The notes under the pieces: model-generated | Told to the model about the DNA's origin: nothing | Database searches by the model: none | The model's input: the letters and a program-made list of their open reading frames with translations, nothing else | Program-made: the position numbers and the translations under genes | Part shown: positions 15,600 through 23,417 of the stretch, piece after piece | Position numbering within the stretch: position 1 is the stretch's first letter | How the letters are laid out: each line of letters starts with the position of its first letter | Assembly (NCBI GenBank): GCA_025998755.1 | Contig: AP024674.1 | Coordinates: 2,310,162-2,374,161, forward strand | Direction: 5' to 3' | Source of the DNA: Armatimonadota bacterium | GTDB lineage: Bacteria; Armatimonadota; UBA5829; DSUL01 | DNA length: 64,000 nucleotides

Positions 15600-16457
15600 A
15601 TGACTCTGTCCCTCGTCTCCCCCGCCAAAATCAACCTCGCCCTGGATGTCGGGCATCGTCGCCCTGACGGGTATCACGACATCCGCACGGTGTTCTGTCG
15701 CATAGACCTTGCCGATGAGCTTGAGCTCACTCCGTCCGATCAGCCGGGCATCCGTCTCGTCGTGGAAGACGGAGACGCGCCGCTCGGACAAGCCAATCTG
15801 GCTGTGCAGGCGGCGGAGATGATCCGGCGCGAATGCGGCGCCGGCCAGGGACTGGAGATCCGCCTGCGCAAGCGGATTCCGATGCAGTCCGGCCTGGGCG
15901 GCGGGTCCTCCAACGCCGCGGCAGCGCTTCGTGGCGCGGCGGAGATCTTCGGCTACGCGGGCAAGCTGTCCGCCCTGGCCGACCTGTTGGGTTCGGACGT
16001 CCCGTTTTTTCTAAATGGGCGGATTGCTCTGGGCGAAGGAAAAGGGGAGCGCCTGCTCGAGATTCCCTCAAGTCTCTCCCTGCACTTCCTGATCGTCCGC
16101 CCGGATATCGGGGTCTCCACGGCGTGGGCATACGCGGAGCTGGACCGCTCCGGCGCTGGCGGAACGACCGGTTTTGCAGAGATGGCCGTCAGGGCGCTCC
16201 AGTCAGACGATCGCGACGCGTTGCTGACATCCCTGGGAAACAGCTTCGAGCCCGTCGTCTTCGCACGCCACCCAGAGATCGCCCGACTGAAGCAGAGGCT
16301 GCTGGAGGCGGGCGCGGAAGCCGCTCTGCTCTGCGGAAGCGGTAGTGCGGTGTTCGGCGTCTTCCCCACGCGGGACGCTGCGGAAGGCGCAGCATCCGGT
16401 TTCGGTGACGTGTGGAGGGCCGTCTCGTCCTCTACGCCGGAAGGGGGGCCCCCATGA
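15600..16457 (+). CDS. ispE: 4-diphosphocytidyl-2-C-methyl-D-erythritol kinase
   Basis: IspE phosphorylates CDP-methylerythritol in the MEP isoprenoid pathway. The 285-residue product has SPAKINLALDVGHRRPDGYH at the N-terminus, the GHMP-kinase ATP loop IPMQSGLGGGSSNAAAAL near residue 92, GSDVPFFLNG, and the C-terminal ALLCGSGSAVFGVF motif. All are hallmark IspE segments. The ATG at 15600 follows a TATAAT by 28 nt and an AAGAAGG purine stretch; a longer upstream frame is open but lies across the presumed promoter. Its stop overlaps the next start (ATGA), which puts it in one operon with the nucleotidyltransferase gene and dxs. Confidence 0.94.
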   Translation: MTLSLVSPAKINLALDVGHRRPDGYHDIRTVFCRIDLADELELTPSDQPGIRLVVEDGDAPLGQANLAVQAAEMIRRECGAGQGLEIRLRKRIPMQSGLGGGSSNAAAALRGAAEIFGYAGKLSALADLLGSDVPFFLNGRIALGEGKGERLLEIPSSLSLHFLIVRPDIGVSTAWAYAELDRSGAGGTTGFAEMAVRALQSDDRDALLTSLGNSFEPVVFARHPEIARLKQRLLEAGAEAALLCGSGSAVFGVFPTRDAAEGAASGFGDVWRAVSSSTPEGGPP

Positions 16458-17245
16458 CCGTCCCGGCGCTGGACTGTGTGGTGCTGGCCGGCGCACCGGC
16501 AGACGACAAACTGAAAGCAAGATACAATGTCAACTGGCGCGCCGAAGCTCCGCTGGCGGGTCGGAAAATGGCCGATCGTGTGCTGGATGCCCTGCGGGAC
16601 TCGGGCTGTATCCGCACCAGAATATTGGTGGGCGCTTTCCAGAGTGACGCCGAGGTGACCGTCCCGCCTGGCGACACCTTTCTGGAAAACCTGATGCGAG
16701 GGATGGAAGCGGCCGGCGAGGATGCGCAGATGGTGCTTGTGGCCAGCTCGGACATCCCGATGGTGAGTGGTCCGGCCATCCGCAGGCTTGTGGAGAAGGG
16801 ACTGTCGCTGGAGGCGGACTTCGTGTATCCCGTCATCCGGAAAGAAGACTGCGAGCGCAGCTATCCGGGTTTGAGACGCACCTATCTGCGTTTGCGGGAA
16901 GGGACGTTTACCGGCGGTAACGCCGTCCTGATAAACAGGCGCTTCGCGCTTCAGAACAGGGACAGGATTCAGGGAATTTATCAGGCGCGCAAGCAGCCTT
17001 TTCGCCTGGCCGCGATGATCGGGGTATCCACCCTGATCCGGGCAGTGGTTGCGCAGAAGCTCTGGCCGGGAGCGCTGGACATTGCCGCCGTGGAGCGGGC
17101 GGCGGAGCGGGCCATCGGCGGAAAGCTGCGGGCCCTTATCTGTCCGGATCCCGAGATCGGGGAGGATATGGACCGCCTGGAGGACATCCTGGTTGCGGAG
17201 CATCTGCTGGCCGAACGGGCCGCTGAAGGAGAACTGTCATCTTGA
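16454..17245 (+). CDS. MobA-like nucleotidyltransferase with atypical signature loop
   Basis: The 263-residue protein reads as a nucleotidyltransferase of the MobA/GlmU-like fold: VVLAG start, PLAGRKMADRVLDALRDSG (sugar or cofactor-binding helix), VLVASSDIPMVSG (the metal-binding DxP-type motif) and GGNAVLINRRF. The normal glycine-rich GGxGxRMG loop is replaced by AGAPADDKLKARY. It is not IspD, because the IspD landmarks are missing. Similar NTases sit beside ispE in some Clostridia, so the position between ispE and dxs may be meaningful. Start ATG 16454 overlaps the ispE stop by 4 nt, and its own stop overlaps the dxs TTG start. Substrate unknown. Confidence 0.75.
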   Translation: MTVPALDCVVLAGAPADDKLKARYNVNWRAEAPLAGRKMADRVLDALRDSGCIRTRILVGAFQSDAEVTVPPGDTFLENLMRGMEAAGEDAQMVLVASSDIPMVSGPAIRRLVEKGLSLEADFVYPVIRKEDCERSYPGLRRTYLRLREGTFTGGNAVLINRRFALQNRDRIQGIYQARKQPFRLAAMIGVSTLIRAVVAQKLWPGALDIAAVERAAERAIGGKLRALICPDPEIGEDMDRLEDILVAEHLLAERAAEGELSS

Positions 17246-19179
17246 CTGACGATATGAAGGGCGTGCTGGAGCGCATCAACAGCCCCGCCGACCTGAAGAG
17301 CCTGACGCCGCAGGAGCGGCGCATTCTTGCAGCCGAGATCCGGGAGACCATTCTGAATGTGGTCAGCAAGACCGGCGGGCACCTGGCCAGCAATCTGGGC
17401 ACCGTGGAGCTGACCATCGCCCTGCACACCGTCTGGGACGCCCCGAAAGACATCATCATCTTCGACACCGGCCATCAGGCCTATCCGCACAAGCTTCTGA
17501 CCGGCCGCCGCGACCAGTTCCATACCATCCGGCAGGGAGGCGGGCTTTCCGGCTTTCTGCGGCGCGAGGAGAGTCCTTACGACGTGTTCGGGGCCGGGCA
17601 CGCGGGAACGTCCATCTCGGCTGCGCTGGGGTTTGCCGAAGCGCGCGACCTGCGGGGCGGCGATGAAGAGGTGGTGGCGGTCATCGGCGATTCCGCCCTA
17701 ACAGCCGGAATGGCGCTGGAGGCTTTGAACCACGCCGGCGAGCTCAAGGCTAACATTAAGGTCATCCTGAACGACAACTCCATGTCCATCGCGCAGGCGG
17801 TGGGGGCGCTCTCTTACCATCTGGCCCGCCTGCGCAGCCAGCCGATCCTTCACAGCCTGGAGCAGAGGGCGAAGGATTTCATCCAGCATCTGAAAGTGGG
17901 CCGCAAAGCCATCGAGCATGCCGCCGAGGGTCTGAAGCTGGGCATGGCTCACCTGATGTCCCCGGGCGAGGGGCCCGTCTTCGAGAACCTGGGATTCACC
18001 TACCTCGGCCCCATCGATGGTCATAACACGGAGGAGCTGATCGAGATCTTCCGCGCCGTGCGCGAGATGAAGGAACCTGTCCTGGTGCACGTGGTCACCA
18101 CCAAGGGCAAGGGAGTGGAGTACGCCGAAAACGACGCGCGGGTGTTCCACGGGGTCACGCCGTTCGACACGGGATGCGGAAAGTTCCAGAAGAAGGAGGG
18201 CGGGAATCCCACCTGGACCAGCGGGTTTAGCCAGACCCTGCTGGAACTGGCGGAGGCGGATGAGCGCATCGTGGCCATCACGGCCGCCATGCCGGACGGC
18301 ACGGGGCTGGCCGCGTTCGCGGAGCGCTTCCCGGAACGGTTCTACGATGTGGCGATCGCGGAGCAGCACGCGGTGACCTTCGCCGCAGGGCTGGCGGCCT
18401 CAGGTCTGCGGCCGGTGGTGGCCATCTATTCCACGTTCCTCCAGCGCGCCTTCGACCAGGTGCTGCATGACGTGTGCATCCAGCATCTCCCCGTGATCTT
18501 CTGTCTGGACCGGGCGGGCCTTGTGGGAGACGATGGGGCCACCCATCAGGGTGTGTTCGACCTCTCGTATCTCCGGCTGATGCCGGGAATCGTGATCATG
18601 GCCCCATCCGATCTGCAGGAACTGGCGGACATGCTGCTGACCGCAGTCCAGCACGATGGCCCGATCGTGCTCCGGTATCCGCGTGGGCCGTGCCCTCGGC
18701 CCTGGGAAAAGCGCAAGCCGAGGCCCATACCCATCGGACGCGGAAGGACTCTGCGCGAGGGTTCGGATGTGGCGCTGGTGGCGTGTGGGAGCAGTGTCAT
18801 CACGGCAGAGGAGGCGGCGGATATGCTTCACGCCGATGGCATTTCGGCGGAAGTGATAGACGCGCGCTTCGTGAAGCCGCTCGATGAGCAGCGCATCTGC
18901 GCGGCCGCGCGCAAGTGCGGCAAGATGGTGGTGCTGGAGGAGAACGCCTTGGCCGGAGGGTTCGGCAGCGCGGTGCTGGAGCTGTTGTCTGTGGCAGCCC
19001 CGGAATGCAGGGTGTCGCGCGTGGGGGTTCCGGACCGCTTCTTGGAGCACGACAGCCAGCAGGCGCAGCGCAGAGAAGTGGGACTGACAGCAGAGCAGGT
19101 GGCGGAGCGGGCGCGGGAGCTGACAGGGACATCGCGCCAGCGCGATGCACGCGCTGTCGAACGCCCAGAACGCATCTGA
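17242..19179 (+). CDS. dxs: 1-deoxy-D-xylulose-5-phosphate synthase
   Basis: DXS condenses pyruvate and glyceraldehyde-3-phosphate with thiamine diphosphate and is the first step of the MEP pathway. The 645-residue product shows DTGHQAYPHKLLTGR, the ThDP motif GDSALTAGMALEALNHAG...NDNSMSI near residues 151-180, FENLGFTYLGPIDGHN, the transketolase-like DRAGLVGDDGATHQGVFDLS and the C-terminal VEVIDARFVKPLDE-like EVIDARFVKPLDEQRI. The TTG start shares bases with the previous stop and has AAGGAGAA 10 nt upstream, so it is preferred over ATG 17254. It follows ispE in the same operon. Confidence 0.97.
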   Translation: MTDDMKGVLERINSPADLKSLTPQERRILAAEIRETILNVVSKTGGHLASNLGTVELTIALHTVWDAPKDIIIFDTGHQAYPHKLLTGRRDQFHTIRQGGGLSGFLRREESPYDVFGAGHAGTSISAALGFAEARDLRGGDEEVVAVIGDSALTAGMALEALNHAGELKANIKVILNDNSMSIAQAVGALSYHLARLRSQPILHSLEQRAKDFIQHLKVGRKAIEHAAEGLKLGMAHLMSPGEGPVFENLGFTYLGPIDGHNTEELIEIFRAVREMKEPVLVHVVTTKGKGVEYAENDARVFHGVTPFDTGCGKFQKKEGGNPTWTSGFSQTLLELAEADERIVAITAAMPDGTGLAAFAERFPERFYDVAIAEQHAVTFAAGLAASGLRPVVAIYSTFLQRAFDQVLHDVCIQHLPVIFCLDRAGLVGDDGATHQGVFDLSYLRLMPGIVIMAPSDLQELADMLLTAVQHDGPIVLRYPRGPCPRPWEKRKPRPIPIGRGRTLREGSDVALVACGSSVITAEEAADMLHADGISAEVIDARFVKPLDEQRICAAARKCGKMVVLEENALAGGFGSAVLELLSVAAPECRVSRVGVPDRFLEHDSQQAQRREVGLTAEQVAERARELTGTSRQRDARAVERPERI

Positions 19180-19343
19180 GACGAATCCGCTCTGACCCTT
19201 CGAGCTACTTGAGCAGTCTCTGTGCTCCGCCGCAAACCGCCAGCGAAAACTATTGCCGGACCGATCGCCGCAGAGAGGAATTCGACCCCACCCCTGCTGA
19301 ATAAGGCGAACGGGGAAGAGCCGCCCCTCCTCACAGACGCCCG

Positions 19344-19796
19344 ATGACAACGAGCGCCCAGAGCTACGTGAACGATCCCGTCGTCCTCACCTGGACGATC
19401 CATCGCCTGCGCGAGCGCCCTCAGATGCTCCTGCTCGTAATCCCTTGTCTGTTGTTGACCGGCTTTGCAGGAGCCCGGATGCTTGGCTCCCCTCTGGCGG
19501 GATTTCTGGCGGCCGGGCTGCTGGCGGCATCCATCGGGGACTATCTGTTCCCCGTGCGCTACGAGCTGCGCAGGCGCGCCGCGTCGGCAGCATGCCTCTT
19601 CAGCCGCCAGGAGATTCCCTGGGAGCGGGTGCGTTCGGTCTGGCTGTCGGAAGAGGGAGTGAAGCTGTCGCCGCTTCGCAGACCTTCGCGGATGGATGCG
19701 TTCCGCGGCGTGTTCCTGCGGTTCGGGCCGGAGCGGGAGCAGGTGATCGAGGCGGTGAAGCATCTGCGGGCGCGGGCGGCGGAGGCAGAGGAGTGA
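19344..19796 (+). CDS. Small membrane protein with PH-like C-terminal region
   Basis: This 150-residue protein has two hydrophobic segments (MLLLVIPCLLLTGFAGARML at about 28-47 and LAGFLAAGLLAASIGDYLF at about 51-69) followed by a soluble domain. That domain reads like the bacterial PH fold (RYELRRRAASAACLFSRQEI, PWERVRSVWLSEEGVKLSPL). No family was recognised with certainty. It opens a run of six closely coupled genes up to 23288; its stop TGA overlaps the next GTG start. No clear ribosome-binding site precedes ATG 19344, and the 165-nt gap after dxs has no terminator, so read-through from dxs is possible. Confidence 0.72.
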   Translation: MTTSAQSYVNDPVVLTWTIHRLRERPQMLLLVIPCLLLTGFAGARMLGSPLAGFLAAGLLAASIGDYLFPVRYELRRRAASAACLFSRQEIPWERVRSVWLSEEGVKLSPLRRPSRMDAFRGVFLRFGPEREQVIEAVKHLRARAAEAEE

Positions 19797-20092
19797 TTGA
19801 CCTGGCTTCTCCGCTCAGCCAGGAAGAAGCCGTTGAGATGGCGGAGGCAGTGGCCCGCCGGGTGGTCGGGATGGGGCTGTCCGTTCCCGCCATCCTGATG
19901 CTGGAGATGCACCGGCCCCTTTCGCGGCTGGCGGGGCAGGCGCTGGTGGCGGCGACGCCGGTGCTCGGACCGGCGCTCGGGGCGGGCGGGGTTCAGAAGC
20001 TTGCCCGCCTGCTCTATCACCCGGGAGGCATTGAGCTGATGATAAGCCGCATCGAAGAGCTCCGCGATGCGCAAAAGGAGGCGAGCCGTTGA
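19793..20092 (+). CDS. Short conserved-looking protein in the DUF6754 cluster
   Basis: The product is 99 residues long. It begins with the GTG at 19793 that overlaps the previous stop (GTGA) and follows a GCAGAGGA purine stretch. An N-terminal amphipathic helix is followed by GMGLSVPAILMLEMHRPLSR (a possible membrane-associated helix) and a glycine/alanine-rich segment with LLYHPGGIELMISRIEEL near the C-terminus. I do not recognise a family. The frame is open far upstream inside the preceding gene, but that part is a shadow of the neighbour. Its stop overlaps the TTG start of the DUF6754 gene. Confidence 0.7.
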   Translation: MIDLASPLSQEEAVEMAEAVARRVVGMGLSVPAILMLEMHRPLSRLAGQALVAATPVLGPALGAGGVQKLARLLYHPGGIELMISRIEELRDAQKEASR

Positions 20093-20871
20093 GCCACGCA
20101 ACGCTGCCGGTCCTGGTGTTCGAAAGCGTGATCGTGTTCTTCATCTTGTGGAAGATCCTCAGCGCGCGGCGCGGCAGGGAGCTTTACATTCGCAGGATCC
20201 CTGGTCTTTCGGCCATAGACGAGGCCGTCGGCCGCGCCACCGAGATGGGCCGGCCCATATTCTACTCCCCCGGCATACAGGGGCTGGACATTGTGGGGCT
20301 GCAGTCGCTCTCCATTCTGTCGCACATCATCAAACTGGCGGCCAAGTTCCGGACGCGGGTGATGGTGGCTCTGGCAGATGCTGTTCTGTATACCATCGCC
20401 CAGGACGTGGCACGGGAAGCGTATGCCCGGGAGGGAGCGCCCGAGCTGTACGAGCAGGACGACATCAAGTTCCTGTCAGACCAGCAGTTCGCATACGCTT
20501 CGGCGTCCATCGGGTTGATGTCGCGGGAGAGGGTGGCGAGCTGCTTCTACTTCGGGAGCTTCTTCGCGGAAGCTTTGATCCTTGCGGAGACGGGGCACCA
20601 CGTGGGCGCCATCCAGGTGGCGGGAACTCCGCAGATCACACAGCTTCCGTTCTTCATTGCGGCTTGCGACTACTGCATCATCGGAGACGAGTATTACGCT
20701 GGAAGCGCTTACCTCTCCAAGGAACCGACGCTCCTGGGCAGCCTGGTGGGGCAGGATCTGGGCAAGCTGGTCATCATCGCCGCGCTCATCGTCGGCGTCA
20801 TAGGAGTGAGCATCTCGCCGTGGGTCCCGGCAGGCTCCGTGGTGCTGGAGTGGTTCAAGGTGGGCAAGTAG
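20089..20871 (+). CDS. DUF6754-type membrane protein
   Basis: The 260-residue protein starts with a membrane helix (PVLVFESVIVFFILWKIL), then a long soluble region and a C-terminal helix (VIIAALIVGVIGVSISPWVP). The soluble part includes SPGIQGLDIVGLQSLSILSH, FGSFFAEALILAETGHHVGA, CDYCIIGDEYYAGSAYL and LVGQDLGKL, which I associate with the DUF6754 family of unknown function. The TTG start overlaps the upstream stop by 4 nt and has AAGGAG 8 nt upstream. A Cys-x2-Cys pair (CDYC) is noteworthy given the multihaem cytochrome encoded downstream. Function is not known. Confidence 0.75.
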   Translation: MSHATLPVLVFESVIVFFILWKILSARRGRELYIRRIPGLSAIDEAVGRATEMGRPIFYSPGIQGLDIVGLQSLSILSHIIKLAAKFRTRVMVALADAVLYTIAQDVAREAYAREGAPELYEQDDIKFLSDQQFAYASASIGLMSRERVASCFYFGSFFAEALILAETGHHVGAIQVAGTPQITQLPFFIAACDYCIIGDEYYAGSAYLSKEPTLLGSLVGQDLGKLVIIAALIVGVIGVSISPWVPAGSVVLEWFKVGK

Positions 20872-20873
20872 GG

Positions 20874-21761
20874 ATGGCTTCGTTCTGGGGACCGCATACG
20901 GATAATCCCGAGAAGACGCTCTTCATCCTGGGGGCGCTGGTCACGGGGGCGCTGTTCATCTTCGGGCTGACGTTCGTGCCGCGGCGGGCACGCAAGCCGC
21001 TCATCGCCGTGGTGACGTTCATCGGAGGACTGTACTTCAGCCTGGAGTTCCTCATCGCGCCTCGCTCTTCCGCCGAGCCGTTCCTGCTTTCCAAGGGAGC
21101 GTTCGGGAAAAAAGTGTTCGAGCTCCTCTACGCGGGACTGGACCCGGACCAGAACTTCCTCTCCCCCTATATGCAGGCCCTGACAAACGCCTGGCAGGTC
21201 ATCGCGGGCTTCACGTTCGCGCTGGGGCTGACCAACCTGGTGCACATCCACGGCAAGAACATCCTGCAGGGGCGGAAAAACTGGGGATTCAGCGTCTTCT
21301 TCTTCGTCGGCGTTATCGTGATGGCCGTCATCGGTTTCTTCCAGCGTTTCGGGGCGGGGCAGGACAGTGCGATCTGGCAGGGTCTCTGGAAGATCGCAAC
21401 GGATGGCTGGCTGTTCTCGCTGGACGCGGCGATGTTTTCGCTCATCGCGTTCTTCATCATCTCCGCCGCCTACCGCGCGTTCCGTATCCGCAGTGTGGAG
21501 GCGACCATCATGATGGGCGCAGCATTCCTGGTCATGCTGGGGCAGGTTCCGGTGGGCATCTGGTTGACCAGCTGGATCCAGCCTGAGTGGGGGTTCCTCC
21601 ACAACCTTCGGCTGGAGAACATCAGCCAGTGGATTCTGTGGAAGCCAAATGCGGCGGCGCAGCGGGGCATTGAGTTCGGGATCGCCGTGGGAGCGCTGGC
21701 GATGGGCCTGAGGATCTGGTTGTCGCTGGAGCGCGGCAGCTATTTCGAGAAGGAGGTTTAA
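20874..21761 (+). CDS. Seven-helix membrane protein in the DUF6754 cluster
   Basis: Translation from ATG 20874, 2 nt after the previous stop, gives 295 residues with about seven hydrophobic segments: LFILGALVTGALFIFGLTFV, LIAVVTFIGGLYFSLEFLI, WQVIAGFTFALGLTNLVHI, FSVFFFVGVIVMAVIGFF, AAMFSLIAFFIISAAYRAF, AAFLVMLGQVPVGIWL and GIEFGIAVGALAMGLRIWL. The in-frame extension upstream overlaps the DUF6754 gene and is a shadow. No family was recognised. Helix 3 carries HIHGKN at its end, which might bind a cofactor, but I see no haem-ligand pattern clear enough to call a cytochrome b. Confidence 0.78.
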   Translation: MASFWGPHTDNPEKTLFILGALVTGALFIFGLTFVPRRARKPLIAVVTFIGGLYFSLEFLIAPRSSAEPFLLSKGAFGKKVFELLYAGLDPDQNFLSPYMQALTNAWQVIAGFTFALGLTNLVHIHGKNILQGRKNWGFSVFFFVGVIVMAVIGFFQRFGAGQDSAIWQGLWKIATDGWLFSLDAAMFSLIAFFIISAAYRAFRIRSVEATIMMGAAFLVMLGQVPVGIWLTSWIQPEWGFLHNLRLENISQWILWKPNAAAQRGIEFGIAVGALAMGLRIWLSLERGSYFEKEV

Positions 21762-21765
21762 CCCG

Positions 21766-22599
21766 GTGAGCATCTTCGAACGGATGCAGCGCATCGACCG
21801 CCGGGTGATGTATGTCCTGCTGGTGGCGGTCATCGCTTTGCCGATGTTCGTCCCGTTCAAGTTGCCGACGGCCATCACGCCGGAAGTCAGGGGCGTCTAC
21901 GACGCAGTGGAGGCCATTCCGAAGGGGAAGCTGGCCATCCTTTCCGGAGACTGGGGCGCGGGAACGCTGGCCGAAAGCCTGCCCCAGACGGAAGCGCTGA
22001 TGCGCCATCTGTTCCGCAACAACGTGCCCTTCGCCATCCTGCCGTGGGCTCCCCAGACCACCACGCTGATGCAGAACACCGCGGAGCGCCTTGCGCCGGA
22101 GTATGGCAAGGTGTATGGCAGAGACTGGGTCAACTGGGGCTGGAAGGCCGTGCCGATGGTGGCCTTTTTGAAGTCCATGGCCAAGGACATTCCGGGCACC
22201 GTGCGACAGGACTACCGGGGGAGGCCCCTGTCCGAGCTGCCCGTCATGAAGGGCGTGAAGGACATTGACGACATCGGCTTCGTCTGCCACATCACGCCCG
22301 TCGGCAACATCATGCTGTGGGTGGCTTTCATTCAGGCCGTCTACGGCACCCCCATCGCATACGCGCCGACGGCTGTCATGGTGGCGCAGGGCTATGATCC
22401 TTTGGATGCCAAGCAGCTGGTCGGCATGCTGCCCGGACTGGTGGGTGGCGCGCAGTATGAGACGCTCCTGAACGACCCGCGCAGCGGCGTGCGATGGTCC
22501 AACTCACTTTCGCTGGCGGAGCTGTTGATGATCTTCCTCATCGTGCTGGCGAACATCGGCTACTTCGCGTCTCGGCGCGCCGGAGGATCCGGGCGATGA
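21766..22599 (+). CDS. Membrane-anchored protein with Rossmann-like extracytoplasmic domain
   Basis: The 277-residue product has a helix near the N-terminus (VMYVLLVAVIALPMFVPF) and one at the C-terminus (LAELLMIFLIVLANIGYFAS). Between them lies a domain with alternating strands and helices (KGKLAILSGDWGAGTLAESL, LFRNNVPFAILPWAP, GVKDIDDIGFVCHITPVGN), which may fold like a periplasmic-binding or Rossmann domain. No family was recognised. A GTG start 4 nt after the previous stop and an AGGAGG site at 21751-21756 support the call. Its stop overlaps the next ATG (ATGA). Confidence 0.76.
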   Translation: MSIFERMQRIDRRVMYVLLVAVIALPMFVPFKLPTAITPEVRGVYDAVEAIPKGKLAILSGDWGAGTLAESLPQTEALMRHLFRNNVPFAILPWAPQTTTLMQNTAERLAPEYGKVYGRDWVNWGWKAVPMVAFLKSMAKDIPGTVRQDYRGRPLSELPVMKGVKDIDDIGFVCHITPVGNIMLWVAFIQAVYGTPIAYAPTAVMVAQGYDPLDAKQLVGMLPGLVGGAQYETLLNDPRSGVRWSNSLSLAELLMIFLIVLANIGYFASRRAGGSGR

Positions 22600-23288
22600 A
22601 CGAAGCGCTGCAGCAGTTCTTCTCGAACCCGGAAGCGGTCCAGCGGGCGGTGGTCTGGTCCGGAGCTGTCTGCACCCTGGCCATCTACACGTTTCTGTAT
22701 CGGGAGAACGTGGTCTACCGCCTGTTCGAGCACTTCTATCTGGGGCTGGCGGTGGGCTACGGGCTGTTCCTCGTGGTCAGCGAGATCCTCATCCCCAAGT
22801 GGTGGGTGCCCATGTGGAACGAGGGGCGCTGGTGGTGGGCGTTTGCGCTGACAGGCGGGGCGATGTTCTATTTCGTCTACTCCCAGAAGCACAACTGGAT
22901 CAGCAGGCTGGCGTTCGGAGCGGTGATGGGCCTGGCGGTGGGTTGGATGTTCCAGGACTTCGCCGGTGCCAACTTCCCGAAGATCGCCGCAAGCCTGAAG
23001 CCCGTCGTCCCGCACGCGCCGGTGGGAGACAGCCCGGGACTGTCCGTATCGGGGGCGGTGAACAACGCCATTTTCCTGTTCGTGCTGCTCACGGTGATGA
23101 GCTATTTCTTCTTCAGCTTCGACTATGAGAAGCACAAAAGGGCGGCAAGGGCGGCGCAGATCGGCCGGTGGATGTTGATGCTGGGCTTCGGGGCGATGTT
23201 CGGAGCCACAGTGATGGCCAGGATGTCGCTTCTGATCGGCCGGCTCTGGTTCCTGCTGCATGACTGGCTGCGGGCGGTCAGTTTCTGA
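22596..23288 (+). CDS. Six-helix membrane protein in the DUF6754 cluster
   Basis: The 230-residue protein has about six hydrophobic helices: VVWSGAVCTLAIYTFLY, FYLGLAVGYGLFLVVSEIL, WWWAFALTGGAMFYFVYS, LAFGAVMGLAVGWMFQDF, AIFLFVLLTVMSYFFFSF, and a long last one around LMLGFGAMFGATVMARM. ATG 22596 overlaps the previous stop by 4 nt; the longer in-frame start would run back inside the neighbour. No family was recognised. With the three preceding genes it probably builds one membrane complex. Confidence 0.77.
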   Translation: MNEALQQFFSNPEAVQRAVVWSGAVCTLAIYTFLYRENVVYRLFEHFYLGLAVGYGLFLVVSEILIPKWWVPMWNEGRWWWAFALTGGAMFYFVYSQKHNWISRLAFGAVMGLAVGWMFQDFAGANFPKIAASLKPVVPHAPVGDSPGLSVSGAVNNAIFLFVLLTVMSYFFFSFDYEKHKRAARAAQIGRWMLMLGFGAMFGATVMARMSLLIGRLWFLLHDWLRAVSF

Positions 23289-23331
23289 GGTTGTAAAAGG
23301 CTCCGCCGGGGCGGACCGTACCAAAGGTCCA

Positions 23332-23361
23332 TTGAACGGGGTCTAACGGGTGAGGTATTCT
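23332..23361 (+). promoter_or_regulatory. Promoter for the multihaem cytochrome gene
   Basis: TTGAAC at 23332-23337 and TATTCT at 23356-23361 are spaced by 18 nt. The start point would be near 23368, leaving a leader of about 50 nt. The cytochrome gene may therefore be expressed both from this site and by read-through from the upstream operon. Confidence 0.55.
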
Positions 23362-23417
23362 GAAGTCAGGTTTGACGCGAGACCGGGTCCCGGCCCGGCG
23401 TGAAGGGGTCTGAAGAG

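Noticed and set aside
20067-20873. Upstream part of a 564-codon frame ahead of the seven-helix protein
   Set aside because: It runs inside the DUF6754 gene in another frame and reads as low-complexity. The membrane protein starts at ATG 20874.
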